From contig DKWV01000010.1 of NCBI GenBank assembly GCA_002491905.1, positions 1 through 59,515 on the forward strand: a stretch of 59,515 nucleotides of DNA, in the 5' to 3' direction. This document shows positions 46,962-54,717 of the stretch, piece after piece. Numbering within the stretch: the stretch's first letter is position 1; every line of letters starts with the position of its first letter. Both the position numbers and the translations under genes were made by a program. The stretch comes from Lachnospiraceae bacterium UBA7143 (GTDB lineage Bacteria; Bacillota; Clostridia; Lachnospirales; Lachnospiraceae). The notes below the pieces were generated by a model. It made no database searches and was not told where the DNA came from. It saw only the letters and a program-made list of their open reading frames with translations.

Positions 46962-47163
46962 AAGATCTGGTGGCATTACTACAAATGGTATGTCCTGTCA
47001 GGTGCCATCCTATTTCTTATTGTCTGCACGCTGATTGGAAACATCCTCGGCTTTTTTACATAGTCTCCCGGCCTGCAGATTGCCTATGCGGGCAGCGCCA
47101 CTCTTCCACTGGACACAAATTGCGATTTTACAGTGGCCGCTAAAAAATTTAATAGCTTGCGCC
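46962..47163 (+). pseudogene. Remnant of a single-pass membrane protein gene
   Basis: Between the LacI and DtxR genes one frame reads WWHYYKWYVLSGAILFLIV..GNILGFF, a membrane helix with basic flank. It meets a TAG at 47061 and continues as SPGLQIAYAGSATLPLDT before losing likeness and stopping at 47161-47163. It has no start codon or ribosome-binding site. The pattern recalls the N-terminus of clostridial HYYKWY-type membrane proteins of unknown function, from memory. It looks like a decayed, truncated gene. Confidence 0.5.
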
Positions 47164-47169
47164 CCCTTC

Positions 47170-47183
47170 CCTAACGTGTTAGG
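47170..47183. promoter_or_regulatory. Inverted repeat upstream of the DtxR-type gene
   Basis: CCTAACGTGTTAGG, six-base perfect arms around GT, 47 bases before the repressor start. A close relative (CCCAACACGTTAGC on the plus strand, near 50985-50998) overlaps one of the feo boxes, so it may be an autoregulatory metal-repressor site. Confidence 0.5.
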
Positions 47184-47229
47184 ATGGACAGAGGAACTGT
47201 TCTGTCCCGGGAAGGAGCACAGTGATACT

Positions 47230-47622
47230 ATGAGCTATATCCAGCACAAAGCCGAAGAATCCCTCGAGGATTATCTTGAAACAATACTCATCCTGAACAA
47301 ACGTCTCTCCGCCGTGCGTTCCATCGACGTGGCGACTGAGATGAATTTTTCAAAACCCAGCGTGAGCGTCGCCGTCAAGAACCTGAAAAGCCGTGGATAT
47401 ATCACTGTTTCGGAGGGTGGGCATCTCCATCTGACGGACGAAGGCCGAAAAATCGCGGAGACCGTCTACGATCGTCACACCCTGCTGACGGACTGGCTGG
47501 TCCACCTTGGCGTTGACCCCCAGACCGCGGCGAGCGATGCCTGCAAAATGGAACATGACATTACCCCGGAAAGCTATGATGCCATGAAAAAATGCATCCT
47601 GCCCATTTTGGGGCGCAAATAA
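47230..47622 (+). CDS. DtxR/MntR-family metal-dependent repressor
   Basis: 130 residues. The N-terminal winged helix ESLEDYLETILILN and DVATEMNFSKPSVSVAVKNLKSRGY-type recognition region spans ~5-60. The metal-binding dimerisation domain has ETVYDRHTLLTDWLVHLGV and the Cys-Lys-Met-Glu-His (CKMEHD) ligand region. The C-terminal SH3-like domain is absent, as in short clostridial members. It binds operators when loaded with Fe(II) or Mn(II). It is convergent with the feo genes, so iron control of feoAAB is the likely role. ATG 47230 has AAGGAG ~12 bases upstream, rather far. Confidence 0.88.
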   Translation: MSYIQHKAEESLEDYLETILILNKRLSAVRSIDVATEMNFSKPSVSVAVKNLKSRGYITVSEGGHLHLTDEGRKIAETVYDRHTLLTDWLVHLGVDPQTAASDACKMEHDITPESYDAMKKCILPILGRK

Positions 47623-47635
47623 AAATATAAGTTTT

Positions 47636-47672
47636 ATGGCGCATGGCAATAACGATACCATACGCCATTTTT
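47636..47672. terminator. Terminator between the repressor and feo genes
   Basis: Stem 47636-47646 with 47658-47668 (11 bases, one mismatch), 11-base loop, then TTTTT on the plus strand; A-rich sequence precedes the stem so it may also work on the minus strand. It lies between the repressor stop (47622) and the Cys-rich gene stop (47679). Confidence 0.8.
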
Positions 47673-47678
47673 ACACTC

Positions 47679-47852
47679 TTACTTTCCCGGATGGCAGGCG
47701 CCATTCATGGCGCAGCCTGCACACCCACAGCCGCAGGATGACTTTCCCTTTCTCTTATCGTGTACCATACTGGTAATGGCAGCCGCCACCGCAAGAATCA
47801 AAACCGCACTGACGACGATTGTCGATATATTTCCCATAATCCATGTAAGCAT
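47679..47852 (-). CDS. FeoB-associated Cys-rich membrane protein
   Basis: 57 residues read directly from the sequence: MLTWIMGNISTIVVSAVLIL opens a single membrane helix, followed by a basic stretch (HDKRKGK) and a Cys cluster CGCGCAGCAMNGACH. It has the typical form of the small Cys-rich protein encoded after feoB in Firmicutes, thought to help ferrous iron transfer or FeoB function. It begins 15 bases after the feoB stop with AGGGGA ahead. Confidence 0.88.
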   Translation of the reverse strand: MLTWIMGNISTIVVSAVLILAVAAAITSMVHDKRKGKSSCGCGCAGCAMNGACHPGK

Positions 47853-47867
47853 TGGAATCCCCTGTCT

Positions 47868-50273
47868 TTATGACTTTACTGTTTTCAGTTTCATGTTCGT
47901 GGTCAGCTTTGTCGCCTCTTTATAAGGCCGGAACAGCATATAGATCATGCCGCCGAGGACGACAATGGCCGCCAGCAGACCGATTACATTTAAATTTCCG
48001 ATGAATGCCGAGCCGATCTGGTTCACCATCAGCGCCACCGCATAGGCCAGCCCACACTGGTAACCAATGGCAAACCACGTCCATTTCGCATTGTTCATCT
48101 CCCGTTTGATCGCGCCGATCGCCGCAAAACAGGGCGCGCATAAGAGGTTGAACACGAGGAAGGAATATCCTGCCACCATGCTGAAGTTCGCCGCAATCTC
48201 TGGCCATCCGCCGGGATAGAGAATGCCCATCGTGCCGACGATATTTTCCTTCGCCACGAGACCCGTGATGGATGCCACAGCCGCCTGCCAGTTCCCCCAG
48301 CCGAGCGGTATGAAGATCCACGCAATCGCACTGCCGATCGCCGCCAGAAGCGACTGGTCCATCTCCTCCTCAGCAAGCATTCGGAATCCTTCCGAAGTAA
48401 ACCCAAAGTAAGTCGTAAACCAGATCACGATCGTGGAAAGCAGGATGATCGTACCCGCTTTCTTGATGAAAGACCATCCGCGTTCCCACATGGAGCGCAG
48501 CACATTGCCCACCGTAGGCATATGGTAAGCCGGGAGCTCCATGACGAAAGGAGCCGGATCGCCTGAGAACATCTTTGTCTTCTTCAACATAATACCTGAG
48601 ATAATAATTGCCGCCATACCTACAAAGTACGCACTTGTCGCCACCCATGCGGAGCCGCCGAAAATCGCGCCGGCAACCATAGAGATAAAGGGCACCTTCG
48701 CGCCGCAGGGAATAAAGGTAGTCGTCATGATCGTCATACGGCGGTCGCGCTCATTCTCGATCGTCCTCGACGCCATGATGCCCGGAATGCCGCAGCCGGT
48801 ACCAATGAGCATCGGGATGAAAGACTTGCCGGACAATCCGAACTTGCGGAAGATACGGTCAAGCACAAAAGCGATACGCGCCATATAGCCGCACGCCTCA
48901 AGGAACGCAAGGAGCAGGAACAGGACGAGCATCTGCGGCACGAATCCCAGAACCGCGCCCACGCCGGCCACAATACCGTCATTGATGAGTCCCGCAAGCC
49001 AGTCTGCAGCCCCCGCAGCCTCAAGTCCGCTTCCGACCAGTGCCGGTACACCAGGTACCCATACCCCGTAAGCCGCCGGATCAGGCTCGTCGCCATACTG
49101 TTCCATAACCGCAAGCGCGCTCTCGTAATCTTCGAGGGATGCCGTCTCCACCGTCACTTCCAGCGTCTCGTCATCCGCCACTTCATAAGGGAAGTCGCTC
49201 GTGGGAGCCGCGCCGTTTTCTTCCACATAAGCGTCATAACCGTCCACGATCAGCGCCGCGTCGCCATACTCACCTGCCGCCTCTTCATATTCTCCCGAGC
49301 CGATGCCGAACAGATGCCATCCGTCGCCGAACAGTCCGTCGTTTGCCCAGTCCGTCGCCGTGCTTCCCACCGTCACCATAGATATATAGTACACAAGGAA
49401 CATGATCACCGCAAAAATCGGAAGCCCCAGAAAGCGGTTTGTCACAATCCTGTCAATTTTGTCGGAAGTCGTCATCATTCCTGCGGATTTTTTCTTTAAG
49501 CACCCTTTGATGATACTTCCAATATAAATATACCGCTCGTTGGTGATGATAGATTCCGCATCGTCGTCCATCTCCTTCTCAGCTGCCTTGATATCCGTCT
49601 CAATATGGGCCAGAACAGCCTCGCTCAGATTAAGCTGCTCCAAAACCTTGTCATCCCGCTCAAACAGCTTGATGGCATAAAAACGCTGCTGCTCCTCCGG
49701 CAGACCGTGCACTGCCGCCTCCTCGATATGGGCCAGGGCGTGCTCCACCGTGCCTGCAAAGGTGTGCAGGGGAACGGTCTTCCCGTTCTCTGCTGCATGG
49801 ATCGCAGCCTCCGCAGCCTCCATGATGCCGGTTCCCTTCAGGGCAGAAATCTCCACCACCTTGCAGCCGAGCGCCTTTGACAGCTCCCCGGTGTTGATCT
49901 TATCGCCGTTCTTCTCCACCACGTCCATCATGTTGACGGCCACGACAACCGGAATGCCAAGCTCGGTGAGCTGGGTGGTCAGGTACAGGTTTCTCTCCAG
50001 ATTCGTACCGTCAATCAGATTCAGGATCGCATCGGGGCGCTCGCCGATCAGATAATTTCTTGCCACCACTTCCTCCAATGTGTAGGGAGAAAGGGAATAA
50101 ATACCGGGAAGGTCGGTGATGGTCACGCCGTCATGCTTTTTCAGCTTTCCTTCCTTTTTTTCTACCGTGACACCCGGCCAGTTTCCGACAAACTGATTAG
50201 AGCCGGTCAGGGCATTGAACAGCGTTGTCTTACCGCAGTTCGGGTTACCTGCAAGGGCAATTCGCATACTCAT
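47868..50273 (-). CDS. feoB: Ferrous iron transporter FeoB
   Basis: 801 residues. The N-terminal GTPase domain has G1 GNPNCGKTT, G3 DLPGIYSL and G4 NMMD, and a helical GDI domain follows to ~265. The membrane domain has two Gate motifs with the Cys of ACGYMARIAFVLDRIF and the GTGCGIPGIMA block. It imports Fe(II) into the cytoplasm. Between the first and second membrane segments (~325-405) is a strongly acidic insert (EYEEAAGEYGDAALIVDGYD and further Asp/Glu stretches) that is longer than in common FeoB. Start ATG 50273 has GGAGAGG upstream. A TTAG-N6-CTAA box lies just before it. Confidence 0.95.
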   Translation of the reverse strand: MSMRIALAGNPNCGKTTLFNALTGSNQFVGNWPGVTVEKKEGKLKKHDGVTITDLPGIYSLSPYTLEEVVARNYLIGERPDAILNLIDGTNLERNLYLTTQLTELGIPVVVAVNMMDVVEKNGDKINTGELSKALGCKVVEISALKGTGIMEAAEAAIHAAENGKTVPLHTFAGTVEHALAHIEEAAVHGLPEEQQRFYAIKLFERDDKVLEQLNLSEAVLAHIETDIKAAEKEMDDDAESIITNERYIYIGSIIKGCLKKKSAGMMTTSDKIDRIVTNRFLGLPIFAVIMFLVYYISMVTVGSTATDWANDGLFGDGWHLFGIGSGEYEEAAGEYGDAALIVDGYDAYVEENGAAPTSDFPYEVADDETLEVTVETASLEDYESALAVMEQYGDEPDPAAYGVWVPGVPALVGSGLEAAGAADWLAGLINDGIVAGVGAVLGFVPQMLVLFLLLAFLEACGYMARIAFVLDRIFRKFGLSGKSFIPMLIGTGCGIPGIMASRTIENERDRRMTIMTTTFIPCGAKVPFISMVAGAIFGGSAWVATSAYFVGMAAIIISGIMLKKTKMFSGDPAPFVMELPAYHMPTVGNVLRSMWERGWSFIKKAGTIILLSTIVIWFTTYFGFTSEGFRMLAEEEMDQSLLAAIGSAIAWIFIPLGWGNWQAAVASITGLVAKENIVGTMGILYPGGWPEIAANFSMVAGYSFLVFNLLCAPCFAAIGAIKREMNNAKWTWFAIGYQCGLAYAVALMVNQIGSAFIGNLNVIGLLAAIVVLGGMIYMLFRPYKEATKLTTNMKLKTVKS

Positions 50274-50304
50274 AATTTTTCCTCTCCTTCTTCTATCACT
50301 TCTA

Positions 50305-50318
50305 TTAGTTATTACTAA
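50305..50318. promoter_or_regulatory. Metal-repressor box d, before feoB
   Basis: TTAGTTATTACTAA, 14-base inverted repeat of the TTAG-N6-CTAA form, in the 67-base gap between the second feoA and feoB. It suggests separate iron control of feoB. Confidence 0.55.
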
Positions 50319-50340
50319 CTTTCGATCAAAAAAAAGCTTT

Positions 50341-50568
50341 TTACACGTTGTCGACCTCGATCATTTCCGCATCCGCCTTCCTGATAGAAAGCTCGTAACC
50401 GCGGACTGTCACTTCGATCGGATCTCCCAGAGGCGCCACCTTTCGGATCTGCACATCCACGCCCTTTGTCAGCCCCATGTCCATGATCCGGCGTTTGACC
50501 GCACCCTCGCCGTGGAGCTTCACAACCCGGACGGTATCGCCGACTTTCGATTCCTTCAATGTTTTCAT
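50341..50568 (-). CDS. feoA: FeoA-family protein, second copy
   Basis: 75 residues from ATG 50568 with GAGGAGG 9 bases upstream. The FeoA SH3-like fold contains KVGDTVRVVKLHGEGAVKRR, MDMGLTKGVDVQI and APLGDPIEVTVRGYELSIRK. It is thought to regulate or assist FeoB in the membrane. It lies between the first feoA and feoB in one minus-strand operon. Confidence 0.9.
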   Translation of the reverse strand: MKTLKESKVGDTVRVVKLHGEGAVKRRIMDMGLTKGVDVQIRKVAPLGDPIEVTVRGYELSIRKADAEMIEVDNV

Positions 50569-50601
50569 TCGCGTTATCCTCCTCATTTCATCATTTTTTG
50601 C

Positions 50602-50814
50602 TCAGACCATGATTCTCTGTGCCATTTCCCTGCTGACTGCTACGCGGGAATCTTTCACGTTCACGATGACATTGCCCCCGATGGCGCTGACTACCGTAAC
50701 CGCACCTCCCACAACAAAACCGAGGTTCTCCAGATGAGCCTTGACTTCCTGCTTTCCCCCGACTTTCCTGATAATGTTTTCCTCTCCTACTTCTGCCAAT
50801 GTAAGCGGCATCAT
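50602..50814 (-). CDS. feoA: FeoA-family protein, first copy
   Basis: 70 residues from ATG 50814, chosen because GGAGG lies just upstream (ATGGAGGAATGC) and the length then fits the family. A longer frame to 50880 would place a repressor box inside the coding region. The SH3-like body has MPLTLAEVGEENIIRKVGG, HLENLGFVVGGAVTVVS and NVIVNVKDSRVAVSREMA. First gene of the feo operon. Confidence 0.88.
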   Translation of the reverse strand: MMPLTLAEVGEENIIRKVGGKQEVKAHLENLGFVVGGAVTVVSAIGGNVIVNVKDSRVAVSREMAQRIMV

Positions 50815-50860
50815 GCATTCCTCCATTCCGAAACGTTCTACATCTTCTTTGGAATATGTA

Positions 50861-50874
50861 TTAGTCTTCACTAA
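50861..50874. promoter_or_regulatory. Metal-repressor box c, feo leader
   Basis: TTAGTCTTCACTAA, TTAG-N6-CTAA form, in the leader between the promoter and the first feoA start (50814). Confidence 0.6.
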
Positions 50875-50893
50875 CCCCATGTGTTAAATAGAA

Positions 50894-50909
50894 GTTAGCC
50901 TCCGCTAAC
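50894..50909. promoter_or_regulatory. Metal-repressor box b, at feo transcription start
   Basis: GTTAGCCTCCGCTAAC, perfect six-base arms around four bases, starting 7 bases after the -10. It covers the predicted transcription start, the place expected for a DtxR-type repressor. Confidence 0.75.
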
Positions 50910-50916
50910 CATATAT

Positions 50917-50945
50917 ATAATATGACTTGACCCCGGCTTTGTCAA
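50917..50945 (-). promoter_or_regulatory. Promoter of the feo operon
   Basis: On the minus strand TTGACA (50945 to 50940), 17-base spacer, TATTAT (50922 to 50917). Predicted transcription start near 50910, inside box b. Confidence 0.75.
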
Positions 50946-50990
50946 CGCTGTTTTTACCGTCGGCCACATTTTCGTCATACTTCCCAACAC

Positions 50991-51006
50991 GTTAGCAGAA
51001 ACTAAC
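50991..51006. promoter_or_regulatory. Metal-repressor box a, upstream of the feo promoter
   Basis: GTTAGCAGAAACTAAC, TTAG-N6-CTAA form with five-base arms, ~45 bases upstream of the -35. It overlaps a word similar to the palindrome in front of the DtxR-type gene. Confidence 0.6.
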
Positions 51007-51053
51007 CTTCCATTTTGTGCAAAAATATATAAAACGCTTTTACTCGATCGGAC

Positions 51054-51536
51054 TCAGCCGCAGGACGCGCCGGAACGGTCAGTCAGCGCTCCGTACTGCT
51101 CATCATCCACTGCTTCCAGCCATTCGCTTAAGCCGTTTTCTCCGGGAACCTCTACGGCCAGATGGGAAAACCAGCTGTCGGGAGCGGCGCCGTGCCAGTG
51201 CTTCACGCCCACGGGAATGTTAATGCAGTCGCCGGGCTTCATCTCCACGGCCTCCCTGCCCCGCTCCTGATAATACCCCCGTCCGGCCACACAGACAAGG
51301 ATCTGTCCGCCGCCCTTGTCGGCATGGTGGATATGCCAGTTGTTCCGGCAGCCCGGTTCAAAGGTTACATTAAAAATCCCGACCTGATCCGTGGAAACCG
51401 GCGCAAGGTAACTTTGCCCGATAAAATACTGTGCAAACCCGTCATTGGGTTCCCCGATGGGGAAAATCATGCTGTTTTCGTGGGCCTCTTTTTCATCCGC
51501 CGCTTCATTCTCTCCATTCCACACTTCCTTTGCCAT
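51054..51536 (-). CDS. Cupin-domain protein
   Basis: About 160 residues from ATG 51536; an upstream GTG at 51545 is less likely. The single cupin barrel has metal-ligand motif 1 NNWHIHHADKGGGQILVCVAG and motif 2 CINIPVGVKHWHGAAPDSWFSHLAVE, so a divalent-metal site of His and Glu is expected. Similar cupins are found beside carboxymuconolactone-type proteins, and the activity is unknown. The first ~25 residues (MAKEVWNGENEAADEKEA) look unlike the family start, and the gene lies directly next to the broken edge of the phage-derived segment, so its 5' end may have been rebuilt. Confidence 0.75.
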   Translation of the reverse strand: MAKEVWNGENEAADEKEAHENSMIFPIGEPNDGFAQYFIGQSYLAPVSTDQVGIFNVTFEPGCRNNWHIHHADKGGGQILVCVAGRGYYQERGREAVEMKPGDCINIPVGVKHWHGAAPDSWFSHLAVEVPGENGLSEWLEAVDDEQYGALTDRSGASCG

Positions 51537-51628
51537 GTTGAACACAGCCCAGCCCTTCGGCCACGCTTCTTGTCAATGGGGTACAAAAACTTTTTCCAAC
51601 TTTTTATCTCCAACCATTGTTTCCTTTA

Positions 51629-52744
51629 TCAGAAGCTATACTGCTGCTCATAGGCATTTACCGGCTTTAACATCATGTGCTGTACTGCTGACTTTCTTTC
51701 TGACGGCATGGCGATCACCAACGCATAGGTATTGAGCGGCTCCACCCAGTCAGCCTTTCCCTGTATGGAAAACTTCCCTTGCAGGCAGACTGACAATATG
51801 GACAGTGCCACAGTTCCAGCCATATCAACAGGAGTCTGCGTACTAAGTGCAACCGCCTTTGCATAATCTCCGATATCCTTTGGCAGGGCATCGATCGGAA
51901 ACTGCGCCACCGTATACCTGCCAAATGGGATTGGATCCTCCCACTTGATCGGTCCTTTTGCGTTATAGACCTCAGGCGTGATATACTCCGGATCCTCTTT
52001 GATCTTTGCATAGTACCTGGATGCACTCTTCAAGATGGACTGTAATTCTTCGTCGGGAAGCGGTGGGTTGCATCTGTCAGCCATCATGTGAAAACGCTTT
52101 ATGGTCTCTTCCGTATCACCGTAGCGTTTCATGGAGCTTACTGCCCACCGGAACAGCGTGTCATTCCTGCTACCCTCCCTGATCTCCTTTTCCATCCTTG
52201 CAAACTCATCCAGATTGAAAAACGCTGAGAGATTGATCACTCCCGGCTGTACATATACCTCCGTATCCGGATTCCCGTAAAAGAATCTGGCGGCATCCTG
52301 CGCCTTCGCGTCAAAATACGGGAAATAGTCCCTTACCATCTGCAGAAGCAGCTTATAGTCCGCCGGATTGTCGATCCTGTCCACAAAGAACACGATATGG
52401 AACCTCGGTCTTGCCGGCCTGCCTTCCTTTTTCTTCATGTTGTTCCGGCTGGTATAGATGATCATCTGCACATCTGAGAAAGCAGCTATAATATCCTCCT
52501 TCGTATACCAGTCATCCGGATTCTCTGAGTGTGTATTGTCGATATCCTCCGTCAGCGCACAGGCATACTCGAAATTCTCTTCACTGCGGTAATTGTTCTT
52601 AAAGCAGATAAAGGTATGGTCATTTTTTACCGCTGCCTTAAACTCCTCCGCATTTGTAACCGTCAGCATATCCGGATATCTGGCATTCTTCTCATTCCCA
52701 CAGAACCTTGCCGCCCATATTGGCAAACTGAATTCTCCTTTCAT
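51629..52744 (-). pseudogene. Phage primase/DUF3987-type protein, 3' truncated
   Basis: 371 residues. The N-terminal half resembles a phage/plasmid primase-like domain (HTFICFKNNYRSEENFEYAC, then FHIVFFVDRIDNPADYK and DAQ..RFFYGNPDTEVYVQPG). At ~285 the DUF3987 start appears (FPIDALPKDIGDYAKAVA, TQTPVDMAGTVALSILSV), reaching VIAMPSERKSAVQHMML. It stops right there, losing the rest of the ATPase/helicase domain, which normally adds several hundred residues. The stop lies ~90 bases from the cupin gene. The 4-base overlap with the upstream gene shows the original operon layout. Confidence 0.75.
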
Positions 52745-53169
52745 TCAAACACCTCCACCAAATCTTCCGTAAAATACCTGATCTTCTTTCGCATCCTCTT
52801 CGCCTTCTCGATTTCTGCCTCCATGCCTTCCGAGATCACATCTCCGAACACCCAGACCTCTTCACACTTGCCCATGAATACGATCCCCATCTTCAGCCCC
52901 AGCCATCTTTCCGTTTCTTCATCCAGATACTGCGGACATAAAAGATGCGGTGCGATCGGGATATATTTCTTCTCCACCGCAAACCTTGAAAACGCCCTGG
53001 CTCTGAAAGTGTTCTTCTCAACATCCCCGGCATAGGGCGAGCAGATATAAACAAGCGGTCTGTATGCAGCTTTCCGTCTTGCCTTCCGCTCCTCTCGCTC
53101 AATCTTTGTCAGAGCCTCATAGACTACCTGGTCATAATACCCTTCACTGTTGTACTTAAGTTCATCCAT
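52741..53169 (-). CDS. DUF7768/DUF4406-like phage protein (nucleoside deoxyribosyltransferase-like fold)
   Basis: 142 residues. The body PLVYICSPYAGDVEKNTFRA, PIAPHLLCPQYLDEETERW and VWVFGDVISEGMEAEIEKA matches the small phage proteins with a nucleoside 2-deoxyribosyltransferase-like fold; catalytic activity is not established. The start has GGAGG 10 bases upstream. Its stop overlaps the truncated primase start by four bases. Confidence 0.8.
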   Translation of the reverse strand: MDELKYNSEGYYDQVVYEALTKIEREERKARRKAAYRPLVYICSPYAGDVEKNTFRARAFSRFAVEKKYIPIAPHLLCPQYLDEETERWLGLKMGIVFMGKCEEVWVFGDVISEGMEAEIEKAKRMRKKIRYFTEDLVEVFE

Positions 53170-53215
53170 TCGTTATCAACCTCCATTCTTCAAAATAATC
53201 TGTAATTGGCACCAT
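53162..53215 (-). CDS. Possible 17-codon micro-ORF before the DUF7768-like gene
   Basis: ATG 53215 follows a strong AAGGAGG by five bases and reads MVPITDYFEEWRLITNG to a TGA overlapping the next gene start (53169). It may be a coupling leader peptide or the tail of a longer phage gene that was cut when the cassette with terminators at 53270-53333 was inserted. No homologue known to me. Confidence 0.3.
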   Translation of the reverse strand: MVPITDYFEEWRLITNG

Positions 53216-53269
53216 GCCGTCCTCCTTTCTCTGATCTGCAGGAACACTTTTGTCCCTCATGTCACAGTC

Positions 53270-53302
53270 AAAAAAAGAGGACGGGAAATTAACCTCGTCC
53301 TC
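53270..53302 (-). terminator. Second of two tandem terminators after the XRE/Fic cassette
   Basis: Stem GAGGACG/CGTCCTC (53277-53283 with 53296-53302), followed on the minus strand by seven T (53276 to 53270). The stem is flanked by A-runs on both sides, so it can work in either direction. Confidence 0.8.
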
Positions 53303-53333
53303 AAAAAAAAGAGCTGACCATTATGATCAGCTC
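53303..53333 (-). terminator. First of two tandem terminators after the XRE/Fic cassette
   Basis: Stem GAGCTGA/TCAGCTC (53311-53317 with 53327-53333), followed on the minus strand by eight T (53310 to 53303). It lies 26 bases after the Fic fusion stop. Confidence 0.85.
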
Positions 53334-53358
53334 CGAATAATCTTGTCTTTATGTACTG

Positions 53359-54717
53359 TCACTGTTTATGCAAATCTACATAGGATCTGAGTATCAGCCT
53401 GAACACTATCTCGTACAGTTCATCATAATCCCCTGTCTGATCAGCACGAGATAAAGCAGCTACATACTCCTTTTTGTCTTCGACCTTAATATAAATCGGT
53501 GTAATTCCCGATCGAACCAATTGAACATTCATAAAAGCCCGCGATGTTCTTCCATTGCCTTCAGGAAACGGATGAATCACCGTAATCTTATGATGCATAC
53601 GGACTACATGCTTCAAATAGTCGCTTACCGGGATTTCTTTTCTTTTCGCAAAGAAATCTTTTACCTCTTCGTCCACCTTCGCCAGTTCATTAAATATCTC
53701 ATGGTAATCTACCGTTTCAAATTTAGCCCCGAGCACCAGAGTATTATTCTGACGTGCAGAACCACCAAACTCCGGATGAGGATAATGCGAGAACAACAGC
53801 TTGTTAAGAGTAAACAGATAATAAGCATCCAGAGACTCTTTTACCGATTCAGCAAAAATCTCCTGATACATGTCATAATGCCCTGCAATGGATAAATACG
53901 CCTCATTCTCCTGATTGCAATACGCACTGTTTTGCATATTAAGCCGTAGATCTGTTACAATCTCCGAAGCCTGCTCAATAGTAACATTCAATCCTTCCAT
54001 CCGGCTGTCGTTATAGATGTATTCATTCTGAAATACATAGCGTGCATAATCTGTTGGCTTAAAAGCGAGCTGCTCCTGATATGCGTTTATAAAATCTCCA
54101 TAAAGACGCGTATAGGTCATATGCCTTTGTTTACGCACTTTTTCAGGACCATACTTTGTTGCCCGTCTTCTTAATTCATCCGGTTCCGTGTTTCCCGAAA
54201 TTGCGTGTATCAGATAAGCAATCCTGAAAAGACATGCCTGAAAACTCACTCCGAAATAATCAGCAATTTCAAGCACATCATCAAATGAAATGTTATGATT
54301 GCTGTTTTTACGCTTATTAACCTGCGCTCTCAATTCACCAACCGGCATCAAAAGAGCTGCTGCAAATCCTTCGGCAAATCTTTCTATAGCATTCTTTGAA
54401 CCAATCGGGCAGGAAATCTGCTTATCTGCATCGCGAAAATGGTGGCATAACTCATGGGCAGCTGAAAACCGTTGTCTGGTAATCGGTCTGTTTGCATTAA
54501 TACCCACCATAGGAACATCATCCGATGAAGAAGCCGGAATATAAACCCCTTCCAGTTTCTTAAAATTCATCAACGAAAACAGAACACCCTCATCCTTTAA
54601 CATCTGAAAAGGATTGATAGGGTATTCTATTTTCTGATTTCCAAAATATTTCACCAGATAGGCCGCTGCCATTTTTTCCGGATCATTATATTTTTTTGCT
54701 TCCGTGTCAAACTGCAT
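53359..54717 (-). CDS. ImmA/IrrE-type metallopeptidase fused to a Fic domain
   Basis: 452 residues. The N-terminal part (~1-175) is a peptidase M78/COG2856 domain with zinc motif His88-Glu89-x-x-His92 (FSAAHELCHHF) and the downstream ERFAEGFAAALLMP helix that supplies the third ligand. The C-terminal part (~200-452) is a Fic domain with the complete catalytic motif HPFPEGNGRTSR (His382) and, upstream, NDSRMEGLN (236-244). The latter matches the inhibitory helix of Fic proteins, with Glu241 as the likely inhibitory residue. M78 peptidases cleave partner XRE repressors; Fic domains AMPylate or otherwise modify proteins. The start overlaps the XRE stop by one base (TAATG). Confidence 0.92.
   Translation of the reverse strand: MQFDTEAKKYNDPEKMAAAYLVKYFGNQKIEYPINPFQMLKDEGVLFSLMNFKKLEGVYIPASSSDDVPMVGINANRPITRQRFSAAHELCHHFRDADKQISCPIGSKNAIERFAEGFAAALLMPVGELRAQVNKRKNSNHNISFDDVLEIADYFGVSFQACLFRIAYLIHAISGNTEPDELRRRATKYGPEKVRKQRHMTYTRLYGDFINAYQEQLAFKPTDYARYVFQNEYIYNDSRMEGLNVTIEQASEIVTDLRLNMQNSAYCNQENEAYLSIAGHYDMYQEIFAESVKESLDAYYLFTLNKLLFSHYPHPEFGGSARQNNTLVLGAKFETVDYHEIFNELAKVDEEVKDFFAKRKEIPVSDYLKHVVRMHHKITVIHPFPEGNGRTSRAFMNVQLVRSGITPIYIKVEDKKEYVAALSRADQTGDYDELYEIVFRLILRSYVDLHKQ

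Noticed and set aside
46834..47034. 66-codon plus-strand frame overlapping the end of the LacI gene
   Set aside because: It is out of frame with the LacI gene, lacks a ribosome-binding site and reads Ser/Arg-rich noise.
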